Shown here piece after piece: positions 31,546 through 39,990 of a stretch of DNA of 64,000 bases (position 1 is its first letter; the number at the start of each line of letters is the position of its first letter). A program made the translations under genes and the position numbers. Under the pieces are notes generated by a model that saw nothing but the letters and a program-made list of their open reading frames with translations, was not told where the DNA came from and made no database searches. The stretch is taken from the NCBI GenBank assembly GCA_964521575.1, contig CAZFSR010000003.1:140629-204628 (forward strand). Direction: 5' to 3'. This DNA comes from 79-D21 sp964521575. GTDB lineage: Bacteria; Synergistota; Synergistia; Synergistales; 79-D21.

Positions 31546-32529
31546 TTGCCGGACTTGCCGAAAATCGCTTTCATCGTTGCAGGCGGAACGATTGGAATGC
31601 TATACAGCGAAAGGCACGGGGGACATGTCCCAAGCCTGGGGGCAGAGGAAATGATGAAATGGATCCCTCCTTCCGTGCCCTGCGAGATCGTTCCCTACGA
31701 CTGGGCCCGCCAGCCAAGCTGCCACTATACGATCGGCATGACGACCGATCTCGTGGAACTCCTCCGCAAGACCATCAAGGAAGGGATCCAGGGCATCGTC
31801 GTCACCTGCGGGACTGACCTGATGGAAGAGATGGCCTACCTCACGGATCTTCTCTGGCCCTACCCGCAACCCGTCGTCTTCACCGGGGCGATGCTGCCTT
31901 CCGACTGCCCCGGAAGCGATTCGAGCCTCAATCTGGCTCAGGCCTTCATCGCGGCTTCCTCGGAAAGATGTTGGGGGCAGGGTGTGACCGTCTGTTTCCA
32001 GGACCAGCTTTTTGCCGCCTCGGAAGTCCGCAAGGTCCACAGTTCCCGCAGGGACGCCTTCGAATCCCCGGGAAGAGGCCCCATTGCAGAGATCGTCCAG
32101 GACAGGGTCCTTCTATGCAGAACCCCCTTCAGGAGCGCGACGCTCGGCGAGTATGTCACACCCGCCAGGGAGATCGAGCTGGTGTGGGCAGCCCTGGGTT
32201 GCGGTGAACGACTTCTCGGTTGCCTTTCCAAGGGACCCGACCTTGACGGCCTCGTCCTTGCCGGCACGGGTTCAGGGAATGTGCCTCCCTCCTGGCAGCC
32301 TCATATCCGTGCCTTCCTCAAGAGGGAAATCCCCGTTGTCATCACCTCGAGATGCTCCCAGGGACGCGTCGGCCGCATGTACGGTTACGAGGGAAGCGCC
32401 AAGCGGCTCATCGAAATGGGAGTCCTGGACGGCGGGGGATTGAGGCCCACACAGGCACGCCTGAAACTGGCCGTCGGACTTGGCGGCGGGCTGAAGGCCA
32501 AGTCCCTCCAGCTTTACCTTCTCAATTGA
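31546..32529 (+). CDS. L-asparaginase family amidohydrolase
   Basis: A protein of about 327 residues of the bacterial asparaginase/GatD family, hydrolysing asparagine (or a related amide) to aspartate and ammonia. The nucleophile loop IVAGGTIGML comes near the N-terminus, and the second catalytic pair is in VVTCGTDLMEEMAYL; the VFTGAMLPS segment is also conserved. CGGAGGGAG lies 6-7 nt before a TTG at 31546, which is therefore the likely start; an ATG at 31522 lies upstream of that site. No signal peptide, so cytoplasmic type I. Fits amino-acid fermentation. Confidence 0.88.
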   Translation: MPDLPKIAFIVAGGTIGMLYSERHGGHVPSLGAEEMMKWIPPSVPCEIVPYDWARQPSCHYTIGMTTDLVELLRKTIKEGIQGIVVTCGTDLMEEMAYLTDLLWPYPQPVVFTGAMLPSDCPGSDSSLNLAQAFIAASSERCWGQGVTVCFQDQLFAASEVRKVHSSRRDAFESPGRGPIAEIVQDRVLLCRTPFRSATLGEYVTPAREIELVWAALGCGERLLGCLSKGPDLDGLVLAGTGSGNVPPSWQPHIRAFLKREIPVVITSRCSQGRVGRMYGYEGSAKRLIEMGVLDGGGLRPTQARLKLAVGLGGGLKAKSLQLYLLN

Positions 32530-32560
32530 AGGGGAAGGCTCACCAGGCCAGGTCCAAGAG

Positions 32561-32604
32561 GAAAAGGGGCGGGACCCGCAACAAAAAACCTCCCGCCTCT
32601 TTTC
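32561..32604. terminator. Bidirectional terminator between asparaginase and the TauE-like gene
   Basis: GAAAAGGGGCGGGA (32561-32574) and TCCCGCCTCTTTTC (32591-32604) pair with one mismatch around 16 nt. A/T runs follow on both strands, so it can end both convergent genes. Confidence 0.8.
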
Positions 32605-32630
32605 GTTTCCCGGCAGTCTTCTTCTTTTCA

Positions 32631-33383
32631 TCAAAAGCGGAAAGCATCCCAGAGCATCTTGACTGCACTGGCAACGACCACGACGGCCAGGATCCGGCGG
32701 ATCACCCGGTTTCCCCTTGCCACCGTGAAACGTGCCCCAAAATGGGCGCCGATCATGCTCCCGAAGGCAAGCACCAAGCCCGTTCCCAGGCGAACCATGC
32801 CGTTTGAAGCGAAAAGGGTCAGGCTGACCGCAGTGAAGCATCCGACGATGAACACCTTCTCGGCGTTCGCCTGGACGAGGTCCCGTCCTCCCAGCCCGGC
32901 AAGGGCCCAAATGAGGAAAAAACCGACTCCAGCCTGAACAAAGCCTCCATACACCCCGATCAGGAAAAAAAGGGAGAAGTTGATCCATCCCGCCAGCCGG
33001 ACCTCTCTTCTTTCTTCCCACATGCCGGGCCGGAAAACCAGCAACACCGCCATCACCAGGATCAGCAGGGCAATCGCCCCGCGCAATAGGTTCTCGTCAA
33101 GCCGGATCGCAACGAAGGTTCCCGCCAGAGATCCCAAGATGGCCGGGAAAACCGACGGCAGGATACTCCGAACATCCAGCGCTCCTTCGCGAATGAAACC
33201 ACGACTGGCTGAAAGGCTCTGGAGCAGGATCGCAACACGGTTGGTGGCGTTTGCCACTCCCATGTCCATCCCTGAAAACACCAATAGGGGCAGGACCAAC
33301 AGGCTTCCTCCCCCGGCAACGGTGTTCAGGAAACCCGAGAGAATGCCTGAAAGAAAAATCAGAAAAGGGAAGAAACCGGCCAT
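32631..33383 (-). CDS. TauE/SafE-family permease
   Basis: A 250-residue inner-membrane protein with about eight hydrophobic segments. Family features include the opening FLSGILSGFLNTVAGGGSLLVLPLL and the second-half repeat GVYGGFVQAGVGFFLIWAL. The family exports sulfite, sulfoacetate, taurine-derived or other organic anions; the substrate is unknown here. The ATG follows GGAGG. It is convergent with the asparaginase gene and divergent from the PPC-domain gene. Confidence 0.9.
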   Translation of the reverse strand: MAGFFPFLIFLSGILSGFLNTVAGGGSLLVLPLLVFSGMDMGVANATNRVAILLQSLSASRGFIREGALDVRSILPSVFPAILGSLAGTFVAIRLDENLLRGAIALLILVMAVLLVFRPGMWEERREVRLAGWINFSLFFLIGVYGGFVQAGVGFFLIWALAGLGGRDLVQANAEKVFIVGCFTAVSLTLFASNGMVRLGTGLVLAFGSMIGAHFGARFTVARGNRVIRRILAVVVVASAVKMLWDAFRF

Positions 33384-33451
33384 GACGCCTCCATCTGGTT
33401 TTATTATGGTAAACTAATGTCGTGATCGATATTTTCCCCGGGGGTGATGCC

Positions 33452-33877
33452 ATGAGATACGCGGTCACGAACGAGCTCATCGCGATACGGCTGTCTGAAG
33501 GCGAGGAATTGAACCGTTCGATCAGCCAGGTTTGCGAGGAATACGCCGTCGATTCGGCAGTCATCCTTTCCGCGGCCGGTTTTGTCCGGAACGTGACCTT
33601 CGGCTGGTTCACCGGGAAAGAATACCTCATGGAGACCCACAACGAGATCTTCGAACTGCTTTCTCTAAGCGGGGACATCAGCTACAAGGAAGGCAAGCTT
33701 TACCCCCATATCCACACCGTTCTGGGGAGAAAAGACCACACCACGATCGGCGGGCACATCCTCTCCGCCGTCGTCGATCACAACCTTGAACTCTTCATCA
33801 AGCCATTGCAGTCGATCCGGCTCGGAAGGGCTTTCGACGGCTGGTTTGAGGCGATCGTGCCAGAAAAGCGAACGTAG
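33452..33877 (+). CDS. PPC (DUF296) domain protein
   Basis: A 141-residue single PPC/DUF296 domain protein. Conserved features are IAIRLSEGEELNRSISQV, then GFVRNVTFGWF and YPHIHTVLGR, where the two His of HIH plus a third His (GGHILSA) form the usual metal-binding set. Plant relatives are AT-hook proteins; bacterial ones are standalone trimers of unknown function. The ATG at 33452 is preceded by GGGGGTG. Monocistronic, with a strong terminator. Confidence 0.85.
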   Translation: MRYAVTNELIAIRLSEGEELNRSISQVCEEYAVDSAVILSAAGFVRNVTFGWFTGKEYLMETHNEIFELLSLSGDISYKEGKLYPHIHTVLGRKDHTTIGGHILSAVVDHNLELFIKPLQSIRLGRAFDGWFEAIVPEKRT

Positions 33878-33884
33878 GTAGGGT

Positions 33885-34409
33885 TCAGTTCTGGGGGAGA
33901 GGGTCATTCGACCCTTTCCCCTCTTTTTTTATCGTAGCTCGCCTACCCCCCGTCAGCCGCAGGAGCTCTTCCGGGGAAACGGGAAAGAAGGCGTGGTCCG
34001 TTCCTGCGGCGGCCCAGACTGTATCCTGAAGGAAAAGGTCCTCGTCGAGGAACGCTTCAAGGCGAACCGGGTATCCGACTGGAGGAACCCCTCCGACGGC
34101 GAAGCCCGAGAACTCGAACACGGTCTCCGGAGCTGCCATGGATACTTTTTTTACACCCGAAAGCAACTTCCGGACCGCTTTTAGGTCCACTCGGTTGACG
34201 CCGCTCATCAGGGCAAGCACGAAATTCCCGTCTGCCCGAAGAACGATGCTCTTCAGAATTGCCTCGGCCGGTGCCCCCACTGCCTTCGAAGCGTCTTCAA
34301 CCGTGAAAATCGTCTCCCGGCTGTAAAGGATCGTACCCTGGTAGCCTGCCTGATCGAGGAATTGCCTCACCTTTTCGATGGGATCCGCCGTTTCCAGCCT
34401 GCCGCTCAT
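33885..34409 (-). CDS. YbaK/EbsC-family aminoacyl-tRNA deacylase
   Basis: A 174-residue protein with the YbaK/ProX fold that hydrolyses mischarged aminoacyl-tRNAs such as Cys- or Ala-tRNA(Pro). The family segments are AEAILKSIVLRADGNFVLALMSG (catalytic-type Lys in ILKSIV) and GFAVGGVPPVGYP. Substrate is not assignable. It lies 36 nt downstream of the lytic transglycosylase on the same strand. Confidence 0.88.
   Translation of the reverse strand: MSGRLETADPIEKVRQFLDQAGYQGTILYSRETIFTVEDASKAVGAPAEAILKSIVLRADGNFVLALMSGVNRVDLKAVRKLLSGVKKVSMAAPETVFEFSGFAVGGVPPVGYPVRLEAFLDEDLFLQDTVWAAAGTDHAFFPVSPEELLRLTGGRRATIKKEGKGSNDPLPQN
33893..33931 (+). terminator. Terminator after the PPC-domain gene
   Basis: A hairpin of GGGGGAGAGGGTC and GACCCTTTCCCC around loop ATTC, followed by TCTTTTTTT. 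Its right side overlaps the last codons of the convergent YbaK gene (stop at 33885). Confidence 0.92.
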
Positions 34410-34444
34410 TTTCGATTCTCCTTTCCCGCCGGTCCCGGTTTACC

Positions 34445-36403
34445 TTACCGTCCCTCTAGAGCTTTGTAGACGGCATAGTTCCCCATGACCTTCCGGACAT
34501 AATCATTCGTTTCAGGGTAGGGAATCCCTTCGACCCATTCCTCCAGGTTTTCCGGTTTCCCGTTCCATTTTGCAACCGATCCTCCCCCGGCGTTGTAGGC
34601 CGCAAGGGCTTTTTCCACCGAGCCGAAGCTTTGCAGGTGACGGGCCAGGTGCGCTGCTCCCAGAAGGATATTGGCCTTCGGGGACCAGAAATCCGTCCCC
34701 CCGATGCCGGTCTTCTCCGCCTCGCCCTTCGCGGTTGCCGGCATCAGCTGCATCAACCCCATCGCACCCGCCGAACTGACCGCGCCAGCATCGAAGGCGC
34801 TTTCCTGCCGCATCACCGCCCAAAGGAGCAAGGGATCGAGACCGAAGCGCCGAGCCGCCTCCCCGACCTCCGAAGCGTAGGCTTTCGGATACGCCAGGGA
34901 AAGGAACTCCGGCGTGAGGGTCTCCCCCTTGGGAAGACGGAGACTCGCTCTTGCAGCCAGGCGGACGGATTCGGCAAAATCACCGTTCCACGCCGCCAGC
35001 CAGGCCGCTCTCGCCAGGTATTGCCCCCCGCCTTTCGCTTCAAGCCGCAATTTCGCATAGGAGACGAACCCCCAGGATTCGAGAGGCTCTACGCCGACGG
35101 CCCAGTTCTTCCTCTTCATCGCCGCAAGCCCCGGCGGACCTTGAGGAAAAACTCGCCAGGCGTATACGGACAAAGGCTCCTGGGCAGCCAGCCTCGCTTC
35201 CCAGCCGCGCGCGAGGGTCTCATTCCCCGTTTTCCTGGCGCTGCGGGCCAGCCAATAGAGCAACCGGGCCCTTTCAAGCCCTTCCGGCACACCGTCAAGG
35301 GCCTTTTCCCATAGCGCTCCGGCCTTTTCGGGCTCCCCCGCATCCCATTCCTTCCACCCCAGCTGCCAGCGAAGCCGAGAGGCGGCCCCACCCGACGGGA
35401 ACCTGCGAAGGAGTTCGCCTGCCCATTCCGACATTGGGGTCATCCCCTCCAGGCTGGCCAGCGAGAGCAACGCCGCTTCGGCGGGTGCGCTTTCTCCGCG
35501 GGAGAGCCTTTCCAACGCCGCTCTTGCCTCGGGAAGTCCACCGGACGAAGCCGTCGCAATTCGCCGAACGGAAGAGACGGCATACGACCCCCCTTCCTGG
35601 GCAAGACTTTCCCAGATCAAAACGGACTCCGCGCGCCGTCCTCCGCGATAGAGCGAAAGGGCATGCCAAAACTTCCCTTTGGCCGAAAGCCCTGGCTTTC
35701 CGTCCTCGGTGGGAGGGACAGCCTCGAAAAAAGCCACCGCCTCAAGGGGGTTCCCCGAAAGCGCCGACGCGACGCCGAGCGCTTCAGTTGCCGCGATTGA
35801 TTTTCGGGCCCCAGGCCGTTTCAGGAATTCGAGGGCTTTCGCATCGAGGGGTTGGATCTCGAGCAGCTCCAAGGCATCTTTCTCCGTGCCCTTCGACGAC
35901 GAAAGCAGCAGTGACAAAGCCTGGACCTTCTTTCCACTATCCGGGCCCGAGGCCTCCAGCATCTTCCGGGACCATACCCCCTTCTCCGGGGGGAGGGAAA
36001 GCCTCTCGCAAAGATACGCAAGGTAATAACGCAACTCTTCCGGAAGTCTGGAGTTCCAGAGGGTTTTCGCCAGCCGTCCGGCTTCTTCTGCACGACCGGT
36101 CCTCTCCAGGCCGAGGGCCCGAAGCATGTCAGCATAGGGAACAACCGCTGCGGGAAGAGCCTTGCGGTAGCGGGTCAGGATTCCGACTGCGCCGACCCAA
36201 TCCTGGCGGAGCCAGGCGGCGTTCGCGGCAAGGCAGGCTTCACGCGGCGTCCACCTGGGCCGGACCGAAAGAGCCTTGTCGAACTCGGCCCACCGTCTTT
36301 CGTAGAAGAGCTGGTCTAGCGGGGCGGAAGCCCTGGCCGGACCAATAGCGAAAACCACTACCGCAAGGGCGAGGCAGCCGATCGCCACAAGGCTTTTCCT
36401 CAT
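34445..36403 (-). CDS. Soluble lytic murein transglycosylase (Slt70-like)
   Basis: A 652-residue periplasmic enzyme that cleaves peptidoglycan to 1,6-anhydro-muropeptides. A signal peptide occupies residues about 4-26 (SLVAIGCLALAVVVFAIG), followed by a long helical superhelical U/L region with TPR-like repeats (30-480). The C-terminal SLT domain contains the catalytic Glu in MRQESAFDAGAVSSAGAMG and LMQLMPATA, then YNAGGGSVAKW. It overlaps the mntR-like gene by 4 nt (ATGA), so the regulator and this enzyme are translationally coupled. A long open frame on the opposite strand is a shadow. Confidence 0.93.
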   Translation of the reverse strand: MRKSLVAIGCLALAVVVFAIGPARASAPLDQLFYERRWAEFDKALSVRPRWTPREACLAANAAWLRQDWVGAVGILTRYRKALPAAVVPYADMLRALGLERTGRAEEAGRLAKTLWNSRLPEELRYYLAYLCERLSLPPEKGVWSRKMLEASGPDSGKKVQALSLLLSSSKGTEKDALELLEIQPLDAKALEFLKRPGARKSIAATEALGVASALSGNPLEAVAFFEAVPPTEDGKPGLSAKGKFWHALSLYRGGRRAESVLIWESLAQEGGSYAVSSVRRIATASSGGLPEARAALERLSRGESAPAEAALLSLASLEGMTPMSEWAGELLRRFPSGGAASRLRWQLGWKEWDAGEPEKAGALWEKALDGVPEGLERARLLYWLARSARKTGNETLARGWEARLAAQEPLSVYAWRVFPQGPPGLAAMKRKNWAVGVEPLESWGFVSYAKLRLEAKGGGQYLARAAWLAAWNGDFAESVRLAARASLRLPKGETLTPEFLSLAYPKAYASEVGEAARRFGLDPLLLWAVMRQESAFDAGAVSSAGAMGLMQLMPATAKGEAEKTGIGGTDFWSPKANILLGAAHLARHLQSFGSVEKALAAYNAGGGSVAKWNGKPENLEEWVEGIPYPETNDYVRKVMGNYAVYKALEGR

Positions 36404-36900
36404 GGCCCGTTCCCTCTGCCTGGCCCGTCGCAGCTTTCCTGCCGATGAACGCAGGAGCAGGGGAGACTTTTTCCCGTCTCTACGAAAAGCCTGAACTGTT
36501 CAAGCCATCGCGGACGCCCCCACTCGCAAAGGTCGACAAAACGGATGAAAGCCAGGAACCTCTCCAGGCACACCGGCGAGATGTAGTGTTCCATCGCGCA
36601 GGCATTGTGTTCGGCTTCCTCTTCGCTTAGGCCGAGAACCTCGCGCAGGAAGTCCCTGATCGAAACCTCCTTCTCCACCAATCGGCTTGCCACTGAGCTG
36701 CCTTCCTCGGTCAGCGTAAGGTAGCCGTAAGGCTCTTGCTGGACATACCCCTTGGCTTTCAGGCTCGCCAGGATACCGACAACCGTCGGGGCCCTGACTT
36801 CCATGATGACGGACAGGTCCTTCACTCGGACGACCTTGCGTTCTTTCAGCAACTTGTATATGGTCTTCAGGTAGTCTTCACCTCGGGCCGTCAGTTCCAT
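36400..36900 (-). CDS. MntR/DtxR-family metal-dependent regulator
   Basis: A 166-residue metalloregulator. The N-terminal winged helix (DYLKTIYKLLKE, then KDLSVIMEVRAPTVVGILASLKAKGYV) is followed by a dimerisation domain with EAEHNACAMEHYISP, whose Glu, His and Cys residues are the metal site of DtxR/MntR proteins. The C-terminus has an extra Cys cluster (CSCVHRQESC). No SH3-like third domain, so MntR-like. The ATG follows AGGGAGGG. It overlaps the transglycosylase start, an uncommon partner for a metal regulator. Confidence 0.9.
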   Translation of the reverse strand: MELTARGEDYLKTIYKLLKERKVVRVKDLSVIMEVRAPTVVGILASLKAKGYVQQEPYGYLTLTEEGSSVASRLVEKEVSIRDFLREVLGLSEEEAEHNACAMEHYISPVCLERFLAFIRFVDLCEWGRPRWLEQFRLFVETGKSLPCSCVHRQESCDGPGRGNGP

Positions 36901-36912
36901 ATATTAGCCCTC

Positions 36913-36927
36913 CCTATTTTTTTTAGG
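36913..36927. promoter_or_regulatory. Small inverted repeat upstream of the MntR-like gene
   Basis: CCTATTTTTTTTAGG: 4-nt arms CCTA/TAGG around seven T. It sits just upstream of the regulator's ribosome-binding site in the divergent region with citG. The arms resemble half-sites seen in DtxR-type operators, but the repeat is short and weak. Confidence 0.3.
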
Positions 36928-36978
36928 ACACCGGTTCGAGTATCGCCCAGAGCCGCCGGTGAGTCAAGGAGAGACTGA

Positions 36979-37854
36979 ATGAACGAAGAAACGCTACTCG
37001 GAACTTTTGCCACGCTCGCCTCCGCCTGGGAAGTCCAGGTCGGCCCCAAGCCTGGCCTTGTCGATCCCTTTGGAAGCGGAGCCCACGACGACATGGACTA
37101 CATCACCTTCCTGTCGAGCCTCTGTGCGATTTCTCCCTTCTGGGCCCTTCAGGCGAAGGTCGGCCTGGAAGGGACTCCTCCCCGGAACGCGATGGACAGG
37201 CTGCGTCCGACCGGTTTGGAGATGGAAAGGGCGATGGCGGAAGCAACGGGAGGCGTGAACACCCACAAGGGCCTCATTTTTGCGCTTTCCCTTCTTCTTT
37301 TCGGCGCGGGAGCATCCCTTTCATCAACGGGAAAGATCGACCCGCGGAAAACCGCAGGCCTTGCGGCTGAAGCCGTTGAAGAATCCGTTCGGGCCGAGTT
37401 GGAAAACCTGTCCCGCCTCGGTCAGTCAGCAGGACGGACCCATGGCGAGAAACTGTTCCTGAAACACGGAATCACGGGAATCCGAGGTGAGGCCTCTTCC
37501 GGCTTTCCTTCTGTCCTGGACCGGGGACTCCCGGCCTTGGAACGGGCTCTCGAAGCCGGTGCATCCCTGCATGACGCGGCTTTGTGCGCCTTCTTCTCGA
37601 TCGCTTCCGTTTGCGAGGACAGCAACGTCATCACCCGTGGCGGGCACGCGTTCTGGAAGGAATCCCACATCCCGAGGATGCAGGAGCTTTCCTACGTCCG
37701 TCCTCCCTATTCCCCGGACTTCATCCGGGATCTCCACCGGATTGACGCGGAGTATGCGTCCCTCCGGGTCAGCCCGGGCGGAGCAGCCGACCTTCTTAGC
37801 TGCACGCTCTTCCTCCATTGGGCACAGCTTGTCAACATGAGGCCTTTGAGTTAG
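36979..37854 (+). CDS. citG: Triphosphoribosyl-dephospho-CoA synthase (CitG/MdcB family)
   Basis: A 291-residue enzyme that makes the precursor of the prosthetic group of citrate or malonate lyase/decarboxylase acyl carrier protein. Visible motifs: PKPGLVDPFGSGAHDDMD, GGVNTHKGLIFALSLLLFG, and GEASSGFPSVLDRGLP. The ATG follows AAGGAGAG. No citrate lyase (citDEF) or citX gene is in the window; the neighbours are a metal regulator and an XRE gene. Its carrier-protein partner must be elsewhere, or the enzyme serves another carrier. Confidence 0.92.
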   Translation: MNEETLLGTFATLASAWEVQVGPKPGLVDPFGSGAHDDMDYITFLSSLCAISPFWALQAKVGLEGTPPRNAMDRLRPTGLEMERAMAEATGGVNTHKGLIFALSLLLFGAGASLSSTGKIDPRKTAGLAAEAVEESVRAELENLSRLGQSAGRTHGEKLFLKHGITGIRGEASSGFPSVLDRGLPALERALEAGASLHDAALCAFFSIASVCEDSNVITRGGHAFWKESHIPRMQELSYVRPPYSPDFIRDLHRIDAEYASLRVSPGGAADLLSCTLFLHWAQLVNMRPLS

Positions 37855-37884
37855 ATTATTTGAAAACAGAGGAGGGGTGATTCG

Positions 37885-38256
37885 ATGAGCCTGGGCCTTC
37901 GATTAAAAACGTTGAGAAAATCCAGCGGCCTGACCCAACAAAGCCTTGCTGAAAAAGTGGGGGTAAGCCGGATCTACATCCAGGCCCTTGAAAGTAACCG
38001 TCGCCTTCCGTCCATGAAGTTGCTCCAGAAACTCGCCCTGGCCCTGGGCGTCGACGCCGCCGACATCGTCGAGACATTCAAGGGTGACCGGCAGAATCGT
38101 TTCCAGATCGAAGAACTCTGGAGCTCGGGGGAGGCCGTTGAACTCTGGTACAAGAGAAAACGCCTCTCCGCCGAAGAGATCCTTCTTGTCCGCCGGCTCG
38201 TCGATGCCGCGCTTTCCGATTGGGATGAAGGCCGCGAAGAACGAAAGGACTCCTGA
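37885..38256 (+). CDS. XRE-family helix-turn-helix regulator
   Basis: A 123-residue protein. The N-terminal HTH_3 domain (residues 5-60) reads LRLKTLRKSSGLTQQSLAEK, then VGVSRIYIQALESNRRLPS; the C-terminal 55 residues are helical and unassigned. The ATG follows GAGGAGGGG. It overlaps the ImmA/IrrE-like gene by 32 nt, the usual regulator-protease pair, where the peptidase cleaves or inactivates the repressor. The target promoters are unknown. Confidence 0.9.
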   Translation: MSLGLRLKTLRKSSGLTQQSLAEKVGVSRIYIQALESNRRLPSMKLLQKLALALGVDAADIVETFKGDRQNRFQIEELWSSGEAVELWYKRKRLSAEEILLVRRLVDAALSDWDEGREERKDS

Positions 38257-38656
38257 GGCGGTTCCCCGGGACGCCGATTTTCCCTGCCCGCCGGAAACCT
38301 TGCCGGCTTGGGCCCTGGAAGAAGCGAAACCCTGGTGGAACTTGGACGACTTCGATCTGCTGGTCTATGCAGAACGGGCATGCGGCAGGACGCTCGAACT
38401 CAAGAAAGTTCCCCTGACAGACAATCTCTGGGGACTCCACGTCGCGCGGGGGGATCGTGCTCGCATCTACGTCAACAGCCTGCTTCCCCCCTTCTGGCAG
38501 CGCTTTGCATGTTTCCACGAGCTTTACCACCTCCTCTTCCACCCGCGCGGTGAGTCTTTCTGGGCACGGACGGCAACCCCTCTTTCCAGCTTCGAATACC
38601 AGGCCGACCTTTTCGCATGGGCCTGCATGCTCCCCGAGAGGCAAGAGGCGCAATGA
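38225..38656 (+). CDS. ImmA/IrrE-family metallopeptidase
   Basis: A 143-residue zinc metallopeptidase. The motif HELYH (98-102, HExxH type) is in FHELYHLLFHP, followed by FEYQADLFAWACMLP, whose Glu/Asp/Ala context matches the IrrE family (ExxADxFAxxLLxP). It likely acts on the overlapping XRE regulator upstream. The start at 38225 is inside the XRE gene; an ATG at 38204 is possible. Its TGA overlaps the ATG of the radical SAM gene, so three genes are translationally chained. Confidence 0.85.
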   Translation: MKAAKNERTPEAVPRDADFPCPPETLPAWALEEAKPWWNLDDFDLLVYAERACGRTLELKKVPLTDNLWGLHVARGDRARIYVNSLLPPFWQRFACFHELYHLLFHPRGESFWARTATPLSSFEYQADLFAWACMLPERQEAQ

Positions 38657-39648
38657 AGTTTTTGAAGTCCCTCCCCTTCTTCCTCCCGATGGCCGGGTGT
38701 AAGCGGCGCTGCGTCTACTGCGACCAGTCCCGCATCACCGGGGAATCTTCCGTCCCGACTCCTGGTGAAATCCGCCATGCCCTTGGGCAACTGGACGAAC
38801 CCGTTGAAATCGGATTTTTTGGCGGCAGTTTCACTTGCCTGCCGCCAGAACTGGTCGATTCCTACCTCGAGGCAACCCAGGCCGCACCGGACGGAAGTAC
38901 CCTCCGTTTCTCGACCCATCCCTTGTGCCTGTCACCAGAGATCCTCGACCGCCTGAAAACCGCCACCCGGCAACACTGCCCTATCGCCTGCGTGGAGTTG
39001 GGGGTCAGTTCCCTGAACGACGCGGTTCTCGAATCCTGCGGTAGAGAGTACTCGGGCAAAGTAGCCCTGCAAGCCTTCGAACTGCTGGCAAGGGAAGGCT
39101 TGCCGGCGGGTGCCCAACTCATGATTGGTCTTCCCGGGCAGGATCTTGATTCCACGCTCGACGACCTGCGGTGCCTGGCGCGATTTAAGGGACCACGGTC
39201 CATGGACCTGCGCCTTTACCCTTGCCTCGTCCTGCGGGGAACTCCTCTTGAAAGGCTTTGGAGGTCGGGCTTCTACGCCCCCCTCGAAACGGAATCGGCT
39301 GCACGCTGGGCCGGCCGTCTGCTGCTTGAAGCCCTGGACCTCGGGTTCAACATCTTGCGGGTGGGCCTGACCGAAACAAGCGCACTTTCCTCTTCGGTGA
39401 TTGCCGGTCCTCACCACCCGGCCTTCGGAGAGCTTGCATGGGGAGAATGCCTGGCGCGCCTCTTGACGCGGAATTCACCGGACGGCCCCTGGGTTGAGCA
39501 CCGTAAAAGGCGTTCTCTTTTCGAGGGGCATGGAAAGAGGGGACTTCTAAGGCTGGCCGAGCTCTCGGCGGGAAAGGACACGGAGGAGACAGGGCGTATC
39601 TTGTTCTGGCCCGGCGGGAAGACCTCCCGGAAAAAGCTCAACGGGTGA
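38653..39648 (+). CDS. Elp3-like radical SAM protein
   Basis: A 331-residue radical SAM enzyme with the cluster motif CKRRCVYC (Cys16, 20, 23) in GCKRRCVYCDQ, then EIGFFGGSFT and GVSSLNDAVLE, and MIGLPGQDLDSTLDDL. These belong to the Elp3/MiaB/NifB-like barrel group, close to small oxidoreductase-like COG1243/COG1032 proteins. The usual Elp3 acetyltransferase domain is missing, and no TRAM domain is seen. ATGA overlap with the ImmA-like gene couples them, but a functional link is not established. Substrate unknown. Confidence 0.85.
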   Translation: MKFLKSLPFFLPMAGCKRRCVYCDQSRITGESSVPTPGEIRHALGQLDEPVEIGFFGGSFTCLPPELVDSYLEATQAAPDGSTLRFSTHPLCLSPEILDRLKTATRQHCPIACVELGVSSLNDAVLESCGREYSGKVALQAFELLAREGLPAGAQLMIGLPGQDLDSTLDDLRCLARFKGPRSMDLRLYPCLVLRGTPLERLWRSGFYAPLETESAARWAGRLLLEALDLGFNILRVGLTETSALSSSVIAGPHHPAFGELAWGECLARLLTRNSPDGPWVEHRKRRSLFEGHGKRGLLRLAELSAGKDTEETGRILFWPGGKTSRKKLNG

Positions 39649-39990
39649 AACGGAAAGAAACCGGGACCGACAGGGCGAGGCCTGGTCGAGGATACCCCTG
39701 GAATCGGCGTCATGAACCGAATCCCCGATGGGCGCGGCTCAACGGCGTTTTAAGCCTTCTTTCTGTGAACTAAAACCATGTCCCGGCTTTCCTGCCAGTC
39801 TCCTGCCTCAACGGAATCTCAACGCGCAGTGCAGGCTCCGCGTGCTTTCCCAACCTCCCTTTCTTGCATCCCGGCGGCGAAATCCTTTCACTCTTTCTTC
39901 AAAATATATGGTTGACAACTCGAAAATCGAACTCTAAACTGAATGCCGTATACTTGACCTTTTGTTTAATATATCGGGAGGAATGACGGC
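39649..39990. other. Intergenic region before the RpiR-type regulator
   Basis: These 342 nt lie between two plus-strand genes. I see no credible coding frame, no clear terminator for the upstream gene, and a base composition shifting to A/T toward the right. The only recognisable element is the promoter at 39912-39940. Confidence 0.6.
39912..39940 (+). promoter_or_regulatory. Sigma-70 promoter for the RpiR-type regulator gene
   Basis: TTGACA (39912-39917), a 17-nt spacer and TAAACT (39935-39940), about 50 nt before the GTG start at 39991. A second TTGACC lies downstream near 39953 without a good -10. Confidence 0.8.

Noticed and set aside
34951..36348. A 465-codon open frame on the plus strand opposite the lytic transglycosylase gene.
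   Set aside because: It has proline- and arginine-rich, low-complexity translation typical of antisense shadow in GC-rich DNA. The minus-strand gene has a signal peptide and catalytic motifs.
39728..39937. A 69-codon open frame in the intergenic region before the RpiR gene.
   Set aside because: No ribosome-binding site, no recognisable composition, and it overlaps the promoter elements.
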